From Hemibagrus wyckioides (Eukaryota > Chordata > Actinopteri > Siluriformes > Bagridae), in contig NC_080722.1 of NCBI RefSeq assembly GCF_019097595.1, forward strand, positions 17,030,630-17,094,629: 64,000 bases of DNA, read 5' to 3'. Below, in pieces: positions 43,180-54,197 of this stretch. The notes beneath the pieces were generated by a model that saw nothing but the letters and a program-made list of their open reading frames with translations, did not search any database and was not told where the DNA came from. The translations under genes and the position numbers were made by a program. Position 1 is the stretch's first letter, and each line of letters opens with the position of its first letter.

Positions 43180-43644
43180 GACTCTTTGTGACTCTTAAAG
43201 ACAGGAAATGATGTGACATTGCAATGTTGAGGTGTTAACCCTGGATCATCTGAAAATCCCAGTGACATAGTTATAATCGTTATAGTTCTTAAGACAGTGG
43301 TAATTAGGTTATTAGGTAATTGATGTAATTATGCCATTATAGTAATTATTATTAGATGTTTCATTTACTATGCTGTCATTTGCAAACTGGTTATACTCAG
43401 CTCTGTAGTGCATTCGTACAAGCACCCCACACACAGCCTACACACGTCATTCGAGGCGGCCCAGTCCCTGCACATCCGGTAATTAACAGGACAAAACATG
43501 CCTCTGGAATTATGCAAGAGCTCCTTTCATTTCATGTGTTCAAGTTTATTCACATACATTCAATTGAATGAACTTGACATGAAGTAACAAATACAAAACA
43601 AAGCCTGCGTCAAGCCAAAGACTAAGTTTACAGGAATGCATGGG

Positions 43645-43687
<43 letters not shown>

Positions 43688-44171
43688 TTGATTGTTTGCT
43701 TAGGTTTGCTTATTGTTTGCACAAATACTGTGTTTATTTCTGTCCATCAGCCAAGACAAGCCTAGGCTTCAAACTTCTTTTAGAGCCATATGTATATCTG
43801 TAGAGCTGTTTTGAGGAAGTTGTCAGTTTTCAGAGTCATGCTATGCAAGACTCTAGAGGTCTACTTGAATTTCTGGCTGGTTCATTTTCGCAGAACTTGT
43901 CTTCAAGTATGGAACAATTTTGAAGGATAAAAAAATGGAAGCTGATTAATGGATCAGTTCATGTGACTGAGACACATTTGTGTTTTGCTGAAACCCCATC
44001 CCATGGGAACAAAATGTGTGTAACATTGTACTGTTAGGCATTAAATCTGGATTCAGTTAAAGCATTATTCAGTAACCGCTTCACCCTGAATAAGGTCACT
44101 GGGTATTTCCCATCCTGGATATACAAGGCAGGTCACACCTTAGATAGGATGGCAAGCATACACACACACAC

Positions 44172-44240
<69 letters not shown>

Positions 44241-44416
44241 TCTTAGGCTTCTAATAAATTCATTATTTTTATGGCAGAAGCATAATCTCACACTGAAAAT
44301 TGTAGAAAAATCTAAACTTTAACTCAAGTGAATTTAAAAATATACAAAAAAAATGTTACCCTAGGGTATAAATATGGCGTGACACAGAGGACTATTTCTC
44401 TTATCCACTCTTTAAT
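43180..44416. other. Gene-free DNA with microsatellites
   Basis: (GT)n at about 43651-43684 and (TA)n at about 44178-44224 with flanking CA/GT. A weak family S1 trace lies near 44085-44150. No exon was recognised. Confidence 0.5.
44178..44240. repeat. (TA)n microsatellite with GT flank
   Basis: About 23 TA dinucleotides followed by TATGTGTGTG. Tc1 elements prefer TA targets, and a Tc1-like copy starts just to the right. Confidence 0.95.
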
Positions 44417-45412
44417 ATGGGAAAGACAAGAGAACACCCTGTTCAAGTAAGGCAGATGTGTGTCAACCTTCATAAGTCAGGCAACAGCTACAAGAAAATA
44501 GCCACTGGCCTAAACTTGGCTATATCTACAGTCAGAGGAATCATTAAGAAAACACCTGGAAAAGTGACAAACAAGGCTGGATGAGGACCCAAGTTTATCT
44601 TGCCACCACGCACAGTGAGGAGGATGGTAAGAGAAGTAAAAAAATCTCCAAAGCTCACTGTTAGAGAACTGCATCAAAGAGTGGCATCTTGGGGTCACAA
44701 AGTCTCCATAACAACCAACAGACGCTATCTACATGCCAACAAGCTGTTTGGGAGGCATGCAAGGAAAAAGCCTTTTCTCACCTACAATCACAAACGTACA
44801 TGACTGGAGTTTGCTAAGAAGTACTGAGACTTCAACTGTGCTTTGGTTAGATGAGACTGAGATTGAGCTTTTTGGCAACAAACACTCTACATTGGTCTGG
44901 TGTAAAACAAAAGATGAGTATGCGGAAAAGCACCTCATGCCCACTGTGGGCCTGTTTCTCTTCCAAAGGCCCTGGGAACCTTGTTAGAGTGCATGGCATC
45001 ATGAACTCTTTGAAATACCAGGACATTTTAAACCAAAATCTGATGGCCTCTGTCAGAAAGCTGAAGATGGGTCGTCATTGGGTCTTTCAGTAGAATAATG
45101 ACCCAAAACATGTGGCAAAATCTACACAAAAATGGTTCAGCAGACACAAAATCAAGCTCCTCCCATGGCCATCTCAGTCCCCAGACCTCAGCCCAATTAA
45201 AAACCTGTGGGGTGAGCTGAAGAGGAGAGTGCATAAGAGAGGACCCAGGACTCTGGATGATCTAGAAAGACTGTGCAAAGAGGAATGGTCAAAGATCCCT
45301 CTCTCTGTATTTTCCAATCTTGTAAAATGTTATAGGAGAAGATTAAGTGCTGTCTTGTTGGAAAAATGGGGTTGTACGAAGTATTAACATCAAGGGTGCC
45401 AATAATTGTGGC
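44417..45412 (+). mobile_element. Decayed Tc1/mariner transposase gene
   Basis: ATG at 44417 opens MGKTREHPVQVRQMCVNLHK, a paired-type helix-turn-helix, but a TGA stops it after 55 codons (44582-44584). Further fragments follow with frameshifts: TVRRMVREVKKSPKLTVREL, the first catalytic Asp in WLDETEIELFG, a TAG (45091-45093) just before the second Asp in NNDPKH, and the third motif SPDLSPIKNLW. There the catalytic Glu has become Lys (45199-45201). The right end near 45390-45412 carries gggtgccaataattgtggca; its left-hand partner is not found. The copy is inactive. Confidence 0.9.
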
Positions 45413-45465
45413 ACACATGAGTTCATGTAAAAAATATATATGTATATAAATATATAGATATATAA

Positions 45466-45982
45466 ATAAATAAGAGACCACTGCCCAATCTCCAGATTTG
45501 AACCCTATTGAAAACCTCTGGAATGTCATCAAGAGGAAGATGGATGGTCACAAACCATCAAGTAAAGCTGAGCTGTTTGCTTTTTTGCAAAAAGAGTGGT
45601 ATAAAGTTCCCCAACAGCAATGTGAAAAACTGGTGGAGAGCATGGAGCCAAAACACATGCAAATCAGGGTTATTCCACCAAATACTGATTTCTTAATGTT
45701 ATTTAGCCAAAGCATTTGTTTACAAATTATTTGCATTTTGTTTTATTTGACTTATTAAAGCTCTGTAAATACTGCATGATCTTGGGTTATTTTGATGTGT
45801 TGTCATTTCCTTTAAATATACACTCGAAATAACTATAGTTATATTTTGAATTTAGGAGAAATATTGTCAGCAGTTCACAAAAAAAGAAACAAAACTGTTC
45901 ATCTCACCAATACATGAACCTGGAAGAAAAAAACAGAAGAAACTGATTATTTTGCAGTGGTCTCTTATTTCTTTCCAGAGCT
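45466..45982 (+). mobile_element. Second Tc1-like element, internally deleted
   Basis: The left end aaataagagaccactgc is the exact inverse of gcagtggtctcttattt near the right end (45956-45972). The left TIR runs straight into the last transposase motif (SPDLNPIENLW, with Glu intact) and the C-terminal tail, so everything between was deleted. The outermost left TIR is missing or replaced by AT repeat. It abuts the preceding element. Confidence 0.85.
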
Positions 45983-48900
45983 GTATATATAGTGAGTTGG
46001 ACACTTCTTCTGAAATACTGGTTTTATACAAAAAAGAAAAGGGGACAGAGAAAATTGTAGTTGTGTAGTGTTTTTAACAATGTTTTCAAAAACTTATGTT
46101 TTTTACATAAACATATAAATTCAGGATATAAATGTTATAAATATTTAAACATTTACAAATTTAGCTCTAAAGAGCAAGCCAGAGATGGAAAAAATCCTTG
46201 AATCGATATGAGGAAGAAACCTTAAGAGGAACCTAAGACTCAAAAGGAAGGAAGACTCAAAAGGGAACCTATGGTCATGTGGATGACCGGACAGTGTTGT
46301 TATAAATAATTTAGTATTAAATTGTCAAAAAGTGCAATTATGTAACATTTGAAAGAGGAGAAGCGATTTTTTCTGCACTTTCAAACCATGGACCATCATT
46401 TTAGTGTGAATAGACGTAGCTCACTTTTTGCTCATCTATTATATTTCTTTGTATTGGCATTCTTCTAGATTGCTGTATATGATGCTATAAAAAAACTGGG
46501 ATCATTGTGTTTAGCACAATATAATCTTCATGCCAATATGCGGAGAAGTTCTTCAAAGTTCTCTGTGATTTACAATAGTGGTTCACAGTTTCCCAGTGAG
46601 TTTCTATGTGGGGACATTAACTATTAACTTGCATGATTACAGTAATCTCTTAAATCCTGGCAACTGAACCTTTTGGGTGACGTTTTACTACAGGATATGA
46701 GACCTTATCAGTTCTACAGAACATGATACCAGTATATGGAATCTGAAACCAACTTGGGTAAATATGCCAGATGCCCCTCTCTTCCTGCCTCTTTGGTTTG
46801 TTGTTACAGTTGATTATTGGTGCAGTTTAGAAACAGTTTAGAACAGTTTAGAAAGTTACAAATAGGGTAAATATCACCATATACCATAATATTTTAAAGC
46901 TCACATGTTTTGCACCCCTTGTTCATTGAAATAGAGCAGCGTGGCAGATTATCAGCCAAATAATGTTCCTATCATGTCTCACTTGTGTTAGAGTGAGTAG
47001 GGGACAAATAGTCAAATGACTTATTGTACTTATTTTTTTGTATTTTAAACATTTACTATTGTGATGGGAGTTCAAGCTTGGCAAAGCTAGCTGTATTTTT
47101 TAGATTTTTTTTCTTTTGAGTCAGGGAAAGTGAACATTTCCTTTCATTGTTCAGTCTTTAAAATCCTTTCCATTGTAAAGTCATTAAATATGGACGTCTC
47201 TTCCTTCAAAAATTCCAGAACACGTCATTGTTTACAACCAGGGCTCAGGAAAATCATCATTAAAATACGTAACGCTCATTACGCTTCTTACTGTTAGTAA
47301 TGTAATAGCTTATAATAGTGATCTATAAATGTTATCTAGACTATATCAATCATTGCAAGCAATTTATTACATCATTTTCATAATAAGATTTCTAATAAGA
47401 TTTGGCTTGGTATAAATGCTAAAACTGAAAGGAGATAGCTTACCATCAGATAAAGGAAATTAGTCTGTTATATGTGTTTACTTCTGAACCAAAATAAACC
47501 AAACATAAAAGGCAAAAGTGTTTTCCCCACACAATTGTTTATATCTTTAAAGTAAATAGTGTAATGACGTCAAAAAAACAAAACAAAACAGAGGTAAAAA
47601 GGTCTCTCACATTCAAGGCCAAAAGTGTCCTGACTAATTTTTTATTCAAATTGCAGCAATAAAATAATTTATTTATACTGAATGAAAATGCCCAATTTGA
47701 CACTTCCATTCCACTGGCAGAATTGCATCACACTGTCTGAGAGTTTTCAAGCTCTGTAACAAATACTTGAGAAGATATTCCATTGTAAGGCTTTGTGATT
47801 CATCTGGCACTGGAAAGTGGTTTATGGAAAGTGTATGGACAGTGACTCACAGCATTAAAAATGATATCAGATTGGTTCAACTTTTGTTTTTCCAGTTTCC
47901 CTTCTAAAAGCCTAAACAAATAATGTTTTGTTTTTCAAAGGTTTCTCAACAGAGTTTCAACACAAAAAACAGCTTACTGTCACTGCCCTTTCATTTCATT
48001 TGTTTATTTTCAGTAAGTCTTGCGATTAGATCAGGGTCTTGATAATGTTGGTGGTGGCTACATATTGGAAACTCTGGCTGTGATGGCTGCTTGTGCTTCA
48101 AAGGGACACTGAGGAAACCAGAGAACCTGGAGGAAATTGATATGGACACACGGAGAAACCACCTCAGTACTGAATAAAAAACATTGGAGCCGAGAGGCAG
48201 CAAATCTAACTGCAGTGCTGTGAACAGTAAATGCCCATGTAGACAAACTGTATTCCTTAATCACCTAGCACTTCACCTTTCAGTCTGCAGCTGAAAAAAT
48301 ATACAAGGAAATAACATACATTTACTAACTTCTACTACTACTACTACTAATAAAGTGCAACAGTATTTCGACAAATGCAAATAACATGATAAGAAATAAA
48401 AGCTTTGTTATTAGAAGGTGATGGAAAAAAGAAACGACGTAGAAGCTCCTACTCATAATGGATTCTACACAATTGGTCCAACCAGGAAATATACCATATT
48501 GTATTATAGTATCGGCTTGGCTAGTTATAAACCTGAAATAATCACAGGTGTGGCATGGTGTGTCTCTTGCACATAGAAACACAGCTTTCACACCCAAACA
48601 TGAGACAGACAAAAACATCCAACATAATATCTGTGGCAGGGAGTTATTAGAGTGATTCCTTACAGAAATATTTGATAAGAGTGCATGTCACACAACTGTT
48701 GCAACAAAACGTGGAACCTGTTCAAAACAAGTTATGGGGCTGTGCCTGTGAAGCTGAACCTTCTGGTGATTTGAGTATTTTTTGCTTTTATTTAATTATT
48801 ACTTTAATTACTTTAATTAATTATTGCTAAGAATATGACTGTCAGTGATTTATTTACATATGCTTTTATCCAGAGACATTTGCATACATCTGATTTTATA

Positions 48901-50887
48901 TAACTGAGCAGTTGAGGGTTAAGAGCCTTGCTCAAGTGCACAGTGGTGGCCCAGTGATGGCAGCTTGGCAGTGGTGGGATTTGAACACACAACCTTCCAA
49001 TCCATAGTACAGCTTCCTAACCAGTGAACAACCATTCAGCCTATAGTTATAAGATTTTATGCTAAATATGTAAATATGTCTGTTGTATTGATGTCTCAGG
49101 TTACACATTGACACCTAAAGTTTGTTTTTCTATAATCTAAGACTATAATCGAACATTTGGGCTTCAGTTATTTAGGATATTTGTTCTATGCATTAGTTTG
49201 TGGTTCGGTTCAGTCACATCTTGTTTCGTTAGAAATATGCTTACATTTCAGTTGCAGTTGAACAGCTCTGAGATTGTATTAAATCATATGCCACAGAGCA
49301 GAAGACGAACCAGAGTATTGACATGTATCTGAAAAGAAGAAGTGTGAAATTTGCCACATCTCCTTTTTATTTAGCTCAGATTTAGCTCAGAGTTTCTGCT
49401 CTTTCGGAGTTGTACACTACGTAAAATGTGGTCTGTAGTGAATAAAATGTCTCATCATTTATTTGTAATATGAAAACACCCATTTTTCTTGCTAGTGGTA
49501 GGAGTTTACAATTTAATTGAAATAGTAAATATATTTATATTGACATCCCAAAAACTGCTTCTGATAGTCAGAAACAAATCAAATTTCTAAAGACATGGAA
49601 ATTCTAATATGGAAATGGGAAGAGGGAAGTGTGATGAAAACAAATATTCCCACCACATGTACAATTCTCCTTTCTAACTTATATTGATTTGCATGGTGCT
49701 TTGTCATGGAGCAGCTTTCCAGACATCTGGACGCTGATTTATATTTAGATCTCTAATATGCAAACCAGAGGTGAAAAGCAGAAACTCACGCAGTTACACA
49801 GTCATTCAGTCAGTGGCAAAAGAAGCAAGATAAAATCCCCGAGATGGCATGAAGAAGAAACCAGACACATTAGAGAACCCATACTTTTGTGGGTGATATC
49901 AGATAAACTGATTATGAGATTATTATTATATTATTATTATTATTATTATTATTACAGTAAACATGATATTTGCACCCTGTTTTCAAAAGAAAGGGTTCAG
50001 ATCTACCATACAACCTACCCAAATTACTGAACATCAAGCAGTGAATGAAAACATACTATTTTCCCTTTAATACAAGTGAAGATAAATGCAGATTTTGAGC
50101 TTAAGCATTATCAAAGGTCCCAAAGAGGTTTTCTAGTAGTGTTTGGATGTCAGTTCAACACTGAGCTGCCACATTAAAACTATCCTTATTCCAGCTGTGA
50201 GTGAACAAATACAAATGTAGGTTGTAACCATTTGCCTACAATAAGGAACAATGCAGATTGTAATATATTTGTTCTTCAATTACAACTAACTGTTATACAA
50301 GACATTTGTATACAGTTAGTTTTATATAGTTTAGGACCTACGCTAAAATATAGAGTTTGATCCTTGTTTTAGAAATCTACAATAATTCCCAGCACATCTT
50401 TGTTCCCACTCTAATCACATTCATCATCTCATGTCTAGTTTATAGGGTCTGTAATTACTCTGCAGTGCCCACCCAGGCCTTCCCACTCACCAGCTGTGAT
50501 CACCTACACATGCAGCTGTGCAATAAAATGTACTGTCTTAAAACATTATCCCGTGTACTTTGACCATTTAAATAGAATTATTTAATCTCATAATAAAAAT
50601 TCAGATTTTTTCTGATTGAACACACAAAACACTTTTTGCTTCATTTTTGAAGAGCATTTTTAATAGGGTATTTTGTTCTTTGTAGTCAAGCAATATAAAT
50701 TATATATTTATATAAATTACATATACATATTACTTCATATATACCATATAAATACATAAAAACATAAATACATACAAAAGTGTCAAAACTCACAATCAGT
50801 TTCATAACTTGTTTTCAATAAATAGTATAGCACAGCATAGTATAGTATAGTATAGCATTTTGTTGGTTCAGTGAAAGAACTGATTTT
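45983..50887. other. Gene-free region downstream of ch25h
   Basis: AT-rich. Contains a relative of the 40.5 kb repeat at about 46790-47020, an inverted family S1 scrap at about 48090-48175, a family S2 copy at 48850-49035, (TTA)n at about 49920-49955 and TATAG repeats near 50830-50856. No exon was recognised. Confidence 0.45.
48850..49035 (+). repeat. Teleost interspersed repeat, family S2
   Basis: Contains gagggttaagagccttgctc, 'cagcttggcagtggtgggat' and 'ttgaacacacaaccttcc'. Same family as 2700-2822. Confidence 0.7.
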
Positions 50888-50963
50888 TCATAGATTCATT
50901 GAATCATAAAAGTCTTTAAGATCATTTTGATGCAAAATCGTATTGCAAAAGTCCTTTTCCTGT

Positions 50964-51866
50964 TCACTCGGAGTGAAGTGTACCAAACAGCTTGTCCCAG
51001 TGAGTAAAATATGGAGCGTAGTTGGCTTTGAACTTCTGGTGATGCAGGTCGTGATGTGGAGCGCCTCCATACAGTCCAAAAGGAACAAGTCTGTGTGTGG
51101 CCCAGGGCAGGTCATACCCGCAGTGGTCCTCGACTGACAGCCACATGTTCAGGATATGAAAGAGCATCTCGGTGAACGGGTGACAGCCCAGCAGCATGGG
51201 GTTCATCGCCGCGAAGAGGCCGAGCGAGAGCGTCTCCCAAGCACCTGAGTACTCTGTAGTGAGAGCGAAGGTGGACGTGTGCTTATGGTGCACCTTGTGG
51301 AAGGTGCGGTAAAGCCATGGCACCTTGTGATGCAGCAAATGCCAGACGAAGTACTGGAAATCGAAGAGCAGCAGACAGCTTACCAAGTGCCCAATGACTT
51401 CCAGGAATCTGGGAGCCTCTGCTGGGTAGAAGACAGGTCTCCAGTACCAGTGCAGTACGCTCAGTGGGAAGATGTACACCATGTGATTGTAAAGCGAGAG
51501 AGCCAGACAGGTCCACATCATCTTCAAGGTCACTGGTTTCTGCTGGATTTTGTATCTCCTCACCAGGTCGACTCTGGAGGACAGGAGGTCCAGAAGCACA
51601 AAAGGTAAACAGAAACTTAAGTAGACTGTCAATGAAAACAGTACAGGGAAAAGCGGAGACCTTAACCAGGTCTCGTACTGTAGGATATAGTCCCAAATTC
51701 CCTGGAGCAGAGACATGCTACTCTCTTCCTGTGTGAGCTGAGAAATGTTGCTCTGTGCTGGCATGAGGTGAAGAATGTTGCTCTGTGCTGGTATGAGCTG
51801 GAGCATGTTTCTTTTTGCTGGTATGAGCTGAAGGATGCTGCTCTGTGCCTCTGTGAAATCAGGCAT
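50964..51866 (-). CDS. ch25h: Cholesterol 25-hydroxylase, intronless
   Basis: ER membrane di-iron enzyme that makes 25-hydroxycholesterol, an antiviral and sterol-regulating oxysterol. Single exon of 300 residues, as in other vertebrates (human 272, also intronless). All three fatty-acid-hydroxylase histidine boxes are intact: WHLLHH, HKVHHKH and HHDLHH. Diagnostic blocks include VPWLYRTFHKVHH, LLGCHPFTE, WLSVEDHCGYDLPW and APYFTHWDKLFGTL. Hydrophobic spans are at about residues 72-95, 110-135 and 158-175. Residues 1-50 are unusual: five 30-bp repeats encode decapeptides such as NMLQLIPAQS, and conserved alignment to the family begins only around Met51 (MSLLQGIWDY). Met1, Met21 and Met51 are all in frame with A at -3, so the true start is open. 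No AATAAA is close downstream; ATTAAA on the minus strand at about 50658-50663 is a candidate. Confidence 0.96.
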   Translation of the reverse strand: MPDFTEAQSSILQLIPAKRNMLQLIPAQSNILHLMPAQSNISQLTQEESSMSLLQGIWDYILQYETWLRSPLFPVLFSLTVYLSFCLPFVLLDLLSSRVDLVRRYKIQQKPVTLKMMWTCLALSLYNHMVYIFPLSVLHWYWRPVFYPAEAPRFLEVIGHLVSCLLLFDFQYFVWHLLHHKVPWLYRTFHKVHHKHTSTFALTTEYSGAWETLSLGLFAAMNPMLLGCHPFTEMLFHILNMWLSVEDHCGYDLPWATHRLVPFGLYGGAPHHDLHHQKFKANYAPYFTHWDKLFGTLHSE

Positions 51867-51870
51867 GTTT
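51721..51870 (-). repeat. ch25h: 30-bp in-frame repeat spanning the ch25h start
   Basis: Five consecutive 30-base units: 51721-51750, 51751-51780, 51781-51810, 51811-51840 and 51841-51870. Each plus-strand unit starts ctct or cttt and ends atg(t/c)tg or catgttt. The middle three are the most alike. The last unit contains the annotated ATG. With no stop and a period of 10 codons, the array is translated as a decapeptide repeat if Met1 is used. Confidence 0.92.
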
Positions 51871-51896
51871 GACTTTGCCTCTCAGCTGCGTTTGAG

Positions 51897-51960
51897 TTTT
51901 ATAATCTTTAGCCACGCCCCCCGGGAACTTCCTCTTTCCGAAGCGAATGTCTCCTATTGG
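51897..51960 (-). promoter_or_regulatory. ch25h: ch25h core promoter: TATA, GC box, kappaB/PU.1, CCAAT
   Basis: On the minus strand, going away from the gene: TATA box TTATAAAA (51904-51897), GC/KLF-type GGGGCGTGG (51920-51912), a perfect GGGRNNYYCC kappaB match (gggaacttcc, 51923-51932) overlapping a PU.1/ETS-like AAAGAGGAAGT (51937-51927), and CCAAT (51960-51956). This fits a gene induced in macrophages. A start about 30 bases after the TATA box would fall only a few bases before Met1. Motif assignment is by eye. Confidence 0.7.
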
Positions 51961-51966
51961 AAAGTT

Positions 51967-53929
51967 TAGGCAAACATCACAGCTGATGTCATGGTGGATA
52001 TTACAGTGGGAATTGCCTGGCTCCACCTAAGTCATGCTTCAAAGCATGAGGTTGTTTGACTTGGCAAAGCTTATATAGTTACTGTAGTCTTTGTAGATAG
52101 TAGTAGGCTATGATTTTTCACTGTCTGTGTAGCAAATCAGAAATGACAATATAGATTTTTTTGAATGCTATAAACTGAAATGACTTTGAATAAACATGTG
52201 TTTAAATGTAGTAAAAGCTAGAATAAAGCCTTTAGACATAATTCAAAAAGACCAGCAAAAAGTATAAACACAAATCTGGCTAAAGGTGGAAGTAAAACCA
52301 TAATATTACACACTCTCAAAATAAATGGTATTAAACTGTACCTTTCCATGTTGCTGAAACTTTACCTTCAAGGGTATTTTTTTCCTTTTGTTGTTTACAT
52401 GAAATTATTTTTTAAAGTGCACTAAATCTAGTGAAAAGGCTTATACAGGTATAAAATATAAACATGCATTCATTCAAGAGAATACAAGGAACTTAGTGAT
52501 GTTTTAGTAATATTTACAGTTTAAGTAATACTTCTTCTGTGTGTGTGTGTGTAAGAAATAAGTGTATGAAGTTTCTGATCTAAGATCTGTTGTACTACGT
52601 TTACAGCCTAAGAGCTTAAGCTAAAGTAGAAGTTCAAGGTGGTAGGTGTAGAACTTATTGCGAAAAATAGGCTAAACATCGCCACCTGTCGGACTTTATA
52701 TTAGGTCCCATCTTTGAGATTTTGAAAACTAGTGGCAAGGAAATGTATTTTACATTTAAGCCCACAGAAAAGTTTTCAAAATAATCAAAAGGTCCACTAA
52801 CTCCGGCCCTGCACAAAAATTCTCTAGATCATTATTAATGACCTTTCTCATTTTTTGACACAAAGAAAACTACCCAGATCCGTACAAAATGTAACTGCGC
52901 TAGCACAAGAACAAAGAATGGCATCATCAGGATACAAATTATACTTATAACAGGTATATAATTTGCATCTACATACTGAAGCCCGTTTGATGAAAGACCA
53001 AGAAGTAGTCTAGAGTTCAGCTAAGAGCTGATAATGATTACACACTGACACAGTATAGCTGTCTTACCCTTGAATTTTATTTTACCACACCAAATGAAGC
53101 ATGTGAGAAATCTGCTGGCAGAGGGGAAAATCACTTCTCTTCAAAACACTTCAGAATGCTATCTCTTCAGTATGAATTAATATGAGGACACTTAAAGGTT
53201 AATGTGAAATATGATATATATATATATATATATAATGTGAAGATATATATATATAATGTGAAGACAGTAAGTGACTACTGAGAACTAAAGCAGTGAGAGA
53301 GGGATAAGAACACAGTGTTATAGGGTTCAAGCCTCAGTGCTTGTTCAAGCCTCAGTGCTTCACAAAGCTTCATCTCACTATGTTGAAAGAAGGTGTTACA
53401 GGACAGTTTAGTGAGGACTATTTGCAGAGTAAAAAATCCCTGCTTTTTAATAATAATAAATGCAAACAGGTTTTTTTTTATAAAGGAAGTTTTAGATAAA
53501 GGGATTGGGTGTGTTTTATGCACTTTGAAAAGCAGCCAAGAGCTCAGACTGAACCGGGGAATATCCGTGCTCTACAAACACAGCAGCTGAATATGGGGCA
53601 GGTAGTGCAGAGGCAGAAATAAACAGCTGCCAAAATTGCATACTCTGAGGAATCTCAGAACAAATAAAATAACAAAATGAGAATTGGCTACTGAAAGTCA
53701 TGGGACAGTAGGCACTCTATTCTTTTCAACTGCGCCTTAAATGTTTGTCCTAGTTTCTTTTTTTTTTTTCCTGTTCATGCCTTTCTTTTCTTTTTCCAGT
53801 ATTTTCTTCTTTTCCTGTTAACGCTCGACATACTGTACTGGTCATCCCTCTACAGCAGGGTGATGAAGACTTGCGGCTGAGGTTGGCTTTTCATGACTGG
53901 TGTAAGTAATGCAGTTTAATCAGGCTGAA
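51967..53929. other. Gene-free region between ch25h and the IFIT array
   Basis: AT-rich, with (TA)n runs at about 53212-53262. No exon or recognisable element was seen. Confidence 0.5.
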
Positions 53930-54197
53930 GGATTCTGGGCAGGATTCTGAGTCTTACAGTCTAAGACAAGAGGCGGTGAAAACAGACACTACAATACACT
54001 TAGAAAGATAGATAAAACACCGTCAATACGTATACAGTCTGTGTTAAGTACAGTGTGTTATCTTAATTTGTCCTACATTGTAAAAGTCAAAGATAGACTA
54101 ATATTTGAGTGTCTGTCACCTGACAGTTAAAATATTAGGTGTTTTTTTTTTAGTGTGGTTGATGACATCAAAACAAGTTAGACTACATTTAATAGAT

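Noticed and set aside
30330..50960. Possible fas exons
   Set aside because: Several short cysteine-containing frames were inspected (for example near 31.75 and 32.5 kb), but none has the CRD spacing, a death-domain pattern or paired splice sites.
51283..51736. Frames of 90-137 codons overlapping ch25h in other frames and on the plus strand
   Set aside because: Shadows of the strongly conserved ch25h coding sequence; no independent motif.
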